Assembly: GCA_900545665.1 (NCBI GenBank)
Contig: UQZU01000039.1
Span: 1 to 16,854 of the forward strand
Reading direction: 5' to 3'
DNA from: an uncultured Collinsella sp.
GTDB taxonomy: Bacteria > Actinomycetota > Coriobacteriia > Coriobacteriales > Coriobacteriaceae
Length of the DNA stretch: 16,854 nt
The first letter of the stretch is position 1; each line of letters starts with the position of its first letter. The position numbers and the translations under genes were made by a program. Positions 13,903 to 16,854 of this stretch are shown here, in pieces. The notes below the pieces were generated by a model. The model searched no databases and was not told the DNA's origin. It saw only the letters and a program-made list of their open reading frames with translations.

Positions 13903-15648
13903 TTACTTGCTCGCGAACAGCCAGATTGCGATGATCACCAGGATTGCGGCGACGATGCAGACGATGGCGCCGGTGAATTTGATGCGTGAGTCGCGGGTAC
14001 GCTCGCGCACCGCGTCCTCGGTGGCCTCGAGCTGGGCGACTTCTCGCTCGGTCTCGGCGTGTTCGGCTTTGTCTCGGGCCAAGGATCCTGCAAGCGACTC
14101 AGTGATCTCTGGGTGGTCGTGCACCTCGGTCGCCTGTTCGATAATCGACTGCGCATGCGCGGCATCTGCTTGGGCGTTGGCTATGCTCTGCTCTTGGTCG
14201 CGGCGTGCCTTGTCCTCGGCGGCGATCTTCTCGCGCAGTTCGCGCTGGCGCGTTGCAGCGGCGGTTTTTGCGGTCTGCAGCTCGTCGCGCGCGACATCGG
14301 CCTCTGCCGTCACGGCCTGATGGGCTCGCTTGGCGTCGGCGATGGGGGCTTGCGCCTGCTCGACGGCCTGCTCGGCTGCGGCAAGCGAGTGCTCAAGGTC
14401 GGCGGTGATGCGCGGGACATCTTCTTCGGCTTTACGCAGGGCATCTGCCGTGTCGGAGATCTGCATCGAGAGCTCGCTGGTGCGCACCGTATAGTTGGCG
14501 GGATTTGCCGAGGGATTGCGTTGCAGCTCGGCATACTCATGACGCAGTGTCTCGAGCTGGGCGCGCGTGGCGTCGACGGTTTGTTGTGCGGCGGCAATGC
14601 CGGCGTCTCGCTCGGCCTGCACCTTGTCGCGGATGCGCTTGGAATCCTCAAGACGGCGAACGAGGCGGTTGCCGGTCTCGCGCGAGCTCGCCTCGCGGGC
14701 CTCCACGGCATCGAGCGCGGCCTTCAGGCGGAGCTCAGTCGCGTCATCCTCTGTCTTCATTTGTTCGAGCTGACCCTTGAGCTCTGCTACTTTGGAAGCA
14801 TGGACATCGCGATCGATTTCGGCTGCCGCAGCGGTCTTTTGCGCTGTGGCGATCGCCTGACGCTGGTCGGCGACGATCTGCTCGTAGCGGCCTGCGATAT
14901 CCTGGCGCGTCTCGAGTTCCTCGGCCTGATCGGCAATGCGCTGCTCAAGTTCGGCCAGGTGGGCGCGGGCATCGGCAAGTGCCTTTTTCGCGGCGTTCAT
15001 CTCGCGCATGGCCGAGGCACCCTGGGCGATAAAGGTGCCCACGGCGTTCGCAGTGTTCGAGACAGCGGTCCCCAGATCGCGGCTCGCGGCGGGGGAGTGC
15101 GGGGCGGTCGGGCGAGCGGTGTCGGCAGCGTCCGCATCGGCAGCCTGCGGCGCGGCGATATTGCCGGTACCGCCCTCGACCACAGAAAAGCCTGCTGCGT
15201 GCGGATCGACCGCATCGGCGCCAATCGTGGGGTGCTCGAGCTGCAGAAACGAGGGCATGGTGCTGCCCTGGTCGGCAACCGGAGTCTCGCCGGGCACAAA
15301 GGTCGAGGCCGCCTCGGCGGCCTCCTCTTCCTCGGCATCAATATCGGCATCGGCGACGGCGTCTTTCATCGCTTTGACAGCATCCATCATGGAGTCCATG
15401 ACGGCATCGAGCTCTTCTTCCGAAGACACCTCGATGGGGCCCGCTGCTTGCGGGACGTCGTCCTGAGCGGGCGCATCGTCGTTTTGCTCATCGGCGTTTT
15501 CTGTTTCGGGGGTTTCCGCCGTAGCGCTTTCGTCCAAGATGGGGTCGTCGATGTCGATACCATCGCAGGTCACAGCGTCAGTATCTGCGGTGACGTCTGC
15601 GGAATCATCAATATGCTGTTGAGTCTGGGGGTCCAGCTCGTCTGTCAT
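13903..15648 (-). CDS. Large coiled-coil protein with C-terminal membrane anchor
   Basis: A 581-residue protein of unrecognised family. Residues 1 to about 130 are very acidic and rich in Asp, Glu and Ala (DELDPQTQQHIDDSADVTAD and onward). A Pro/Ala-rich linker follows to about residue 195. From about 210 to 550 the sequence is almost entirely charged heptad-like helix (Ala, Glu, Gln, Arg, Lys), indicating a long coiled coil, broken near NPSANPANYTVRTSELS. A single hydrophobic helix at 558-578 (FTGAIVCIVAAILVIIAIWL) ends three residues before the C-terminus, so the bulk should be cytoplasmic and tail-anchored. The start is ATG 15648 (MTDELDPQ), as GAGGAG lies 9 nt upstream; ATG 15654 is only 3 nt from it. 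It might be an envelope-linked scaffold or tether; the function is unknown. Confidence 0.88.
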   Translation of the reverse strand: MTDELDPQTQQHIDDSADVTADTDAVTCDGIDIDDPILDESATAETPETENADEQNDDAPAQDDVPQAAGPIEVSSEEELDAVMDSMMDAVKAMKDAVADADIDAEEEEAAEAASTFVPGETPVADQGSTMPSFLQLEHPTIGADAVDPHAAGFSVVEGGTGNIAAPQAADADAADTARPTAPHSPAASRDLGTAVSNTANAVGTFIAQGASAMREMNAAKKALADARAHLAELEQRIADQAEELETRQDIAGRYEQIVADQRQAIATAQKTAAAAEIDRDVHASKVAELKGQLEQMKTEDDATELRLKAALDAVEAREASSRETGNRLVRRLEDSKRIRDKVQAERDAGIAAAQQTVDATRAQLETLRHEYAELQRNPSANPANYTVRTSELSMQISDTADALRKAEEDVPRITADLEHSLAAAEQAVEQAQAPIADAKRAHQAVTAEADVARDELQTAKTAAATRQRELREKIAAEDKARRDQEQSIANAQADAAHAQSIIEQATEVHDHPEITESLAGSLARDKAEHAETEREVAQLEATEDAVRERTRDSRIKFTGAIVCIVAAILVIIAIWLFASK

Positions 15649-15942
15649 AGGCATGTGCTCCTCATCGTTGTTTGTCACCCTATGATAAAGTCTCGCGCCG
15701 ACATCCCGCGCGCCGCAGCAAAGTTTCAAAACGTGTTCGATGGCTCGATCTGATAACAATAACTCGGCCGCTTTATCCAGTTTGCACTTGACAATCCCTT
15801 CGCCGAACGACGTGGTGCCGTTCGCCTACCGCGGTCTTTTATTTTCGCTTGAACACGCTAAAGTTGCATCTCAGCTTTTGGCGCGTGAAGTTGGACACGC
15901 GCAGTCGGCGGGCGTGCCCGTCGCGATTTGAAAGGACTTTGT

Positions 15943-16743
15943 ATGGGACTTTTCACTGGTAAGACCGTGATCGTCACCGGCGGCGGCAAGGCCACGCTCA
16001 AGGACGGTTCCGCTGGCTCCATCGGCTACGGCATCGATATCGCATTTGCCAAGGAGGGCGCGAACCTCGTCATCACCGGCCGCAACGTTGCCAAGCTCGA
16101 GGCCGCCAAGGAGTCTCTCGAGGCCGAGTACGGCGTCAAGGTTCTGCCTGTTCAGGCCGATGTCTCGGCTGGTCAGGACAACGAGGCCGTCGTCCAGAAC
16201 GTCATCGACAAGGCCATTGAGGAGTTCGGCCGCATCGACGCCGTCGTCAACAATGCTCAGGCCAGCGCCTCGGGCGTGACCATCGCCGATCACACCATGG
16301 ACCAGTTTAACCTGGCCATTTACTCCGGTCTGTATGCTACCTATCTGTACATGCAGAAGGCCTATCCGCACCTGAAGGAGACCAAGGGCTCCGTGGTCAA
16401 CTTTGCCTCGGGCGCCGGCCTGTTTGGCAACTATGGCCAGTGCAGCTATGCTGCCGCCAAGGAGGGCATCCGCGGCCTGACCCGCGTTGCCGCCAACGAG
16501 TGGGGCAAGGACGGCATCAACGTCAATATCGTTTGCCCGCTTGCTTGGACCGCTGCGCTCGAGAACTTCCAGGATGCCTATCCCGAGGCGTTCAAGGCCA
16601 ACGTCCACATGCCGCCGGCGGGTCACTACGGCGACGTCGAGAAGGAAATCGGCCGTGTGGTCGTTCAGCTCTGCGGTCCCGACTTTAAGTACATGAACGG
16701 TGAGACCGTCACCCTCGAGGGTGGCATGGGTCAGCGGCCCTAA
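15943..16743 (+). CDS. Short-chain dehydrogenase, probable 12alpha-hydroxysteroid dehydrogenase
   Basis: A 266-residue SDR enzyme. The cofactor loop is TGGGK (12-16), then an inserted stretch, then GSIGYGI (25-31). TGRN (45-48) puts Arg47 where NADP(H)-specific SDRs bind the phosphate. NNAQASASG (103-111) and the catalytic Ser156, Tyr169 and Lys173 (S-12-Y-3-K) are present. Stretches such as IYSGLYATY, NFASGAGLFGN, GQCSYAAAKEGIRGL, INVNIVCPLAWTAALE and FKYMNGETVTLEGGMGQRP closely match what I remember of clostridial and Eggerthella 12alpha-hydroxysteroid dehydrogenases, which oxidise the 12-OH of bile acids. AAAGGA lies six bases before ATG 15943; an in-frame TTG at 15928 lacks such a site. 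A single-gene unit ending in repeat copy 2. The SDR call is certain and the substrate probable. Confidence 0.9.
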   Translation: MGLFTGKTVIVTGGGKATLKDGSAGSIGYGIDIAFAKEGANLVITGRNVAKLEAAKESLEAEYGVKVLPVQADVSAGQDNEAVVQNVIDKAIEEFGRIDAVVNNAQASASGVTIADHTMDQFNLAIYSGLYATYLYMQKAYPHLKETKGSVVNFASGAGLFGNYGQCSYAAAKEGIRGLTRVAANEWGKDGINVNIVCPLAWTAALENFQDAYPEAFKANVHMPPAGHYGDVEKEIGRVVVQLCGPDFKYMNGETVTLEGGMGQRP

Positions 16744-16745
16744 CA

Positions 16746-16854
16746 GTTACGCGGTTCTACGAACCGCGTAACCAGTTGACGCTGCAAACCCGCCAGAGCG
16801 GCAATCTGACGTTCAACTTCAAGGGCGCGACCAGAAGGTCAGCGCCCTTTCGTT
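16746..16854 (+). repeat. 109-nt structured 3'-UTR module, copy 2
   Basis: It starts two bases after the dehydrogenase TAA. The stem GTTACGCGGTTC / GAACCGCGTAAC with TAC triloop (16746-16772) is followed by a 29-nt linker with GACGCTGC at the same offset as in copy 1. The 53-nt block identical to 13571-13623 completes it. The window ends at the last base of the shared block, so any further similarity to the right cannot be judged. Confidence 0.85.
16821..16854 (+). terminator. Terminator-like hairpin in repeat copy 2
   Basis: Same 12-bp stem with AGAA loop and bulged A as in copy 1, then TCGTT to the window end. It is a likely terminator for the dehydrogenase gene. Identity with copy 1 is exact across this stretch. 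Confidence 0.7.

Noticed and set aside
14059..15753. 564-residue plus-strand frame opposite the coiled-coil gene
   Set aside because: The Leu/Gly/Arg-rich product has no domain logic. The minus frame has a good ribosome site, heptad pattern and terminal membrane helix.
15740..15931. 63-residue plus-strand frame before the dehydrogenase
   Set aside because: No ribosome site before its ATG, no recognised motif, and it lies in the divergent intergenic region; left uncalled. A TTGACA at 15788-15793 there has no matching -10.

Overview
The window looks like chromosomal DNA of a high-GC gut Actinobacterium of the class Coriobacteriia, most likely Collinsella or a close relative. This rests on the GC-rich codon use of the flanking genes, an anaerobic arginine deiminase locus, queuosine salvage through QueH, and a gene that reads as a 12alpha-hydroxysteroid dehydrogenase (bile-acid metabolism). 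The genus is an inference, because no rRNA or other taxonomic marker is present.

Layout. On the minus strand at 129-1220 is an unrecognised barrel-type protein. A 56-residue membrane peptide follows at 1412-1582 (+). Next comes a minus-strand pair: a diverged methionyl-tRNA synthetase (4901 down to 2751), then an RsmB/NOP-type RNA m5C methyltransferase (2710 down to 1607). At 5034-6186 (+), a DUF3267 membrane metalloprotease-like protein is coupled to queH. From about 6.2 to 12.2 kb lies an AT-richer arginine catabolism locus with two divergent arms. The plus arm is arcD-arcA-arcB (antiporter, arginine deiminase, ornithine carbamoyltransferase). The minus arm is a second, diverged arginine deiminase translationally coupled to a HTH/S24-fold regulator whose peptidase dyad is lost. 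The 253-bp divergent control region carries two 21-bp direct repeats exactly 31 bp apart. queA follows at 12303-13514 (+). Then come a repeat-rich intergenic stretch, a large minus-strand coiled-coil protein with a C-terminal membrane anchor (15648 down to 13903), and a plus-strand short-chain dehydrogenase (15943-16743).

How it fits together. ArcD should import arginine in exchange for ornithine, ArcA should make citrulline, and ArcB should make ornithine plus carbamoyl phosphate. The carbamate kinase that would recover ATP is not in the window. QueA and QueH catalyse consecutive last steps of queuosine synthesis, and the low-GC arc locus sits between them, which suggests insertion into an older arrangement.

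The most unusual non-coding signal is a 109-nt module found twice, directly after the stop codons of queA and of the dehydrogenase. Each copy has a 12-bp stem with a TAC triloop whose arms differ between copies but stay fully paired, then a 29-nt linker, then a 53-nt terminator-like block identical in both. It looks like a structured, dispersed 3'-UTR element. A second repeat cluster (13715-13877) looks like REP-type or miniature mobile DNA.
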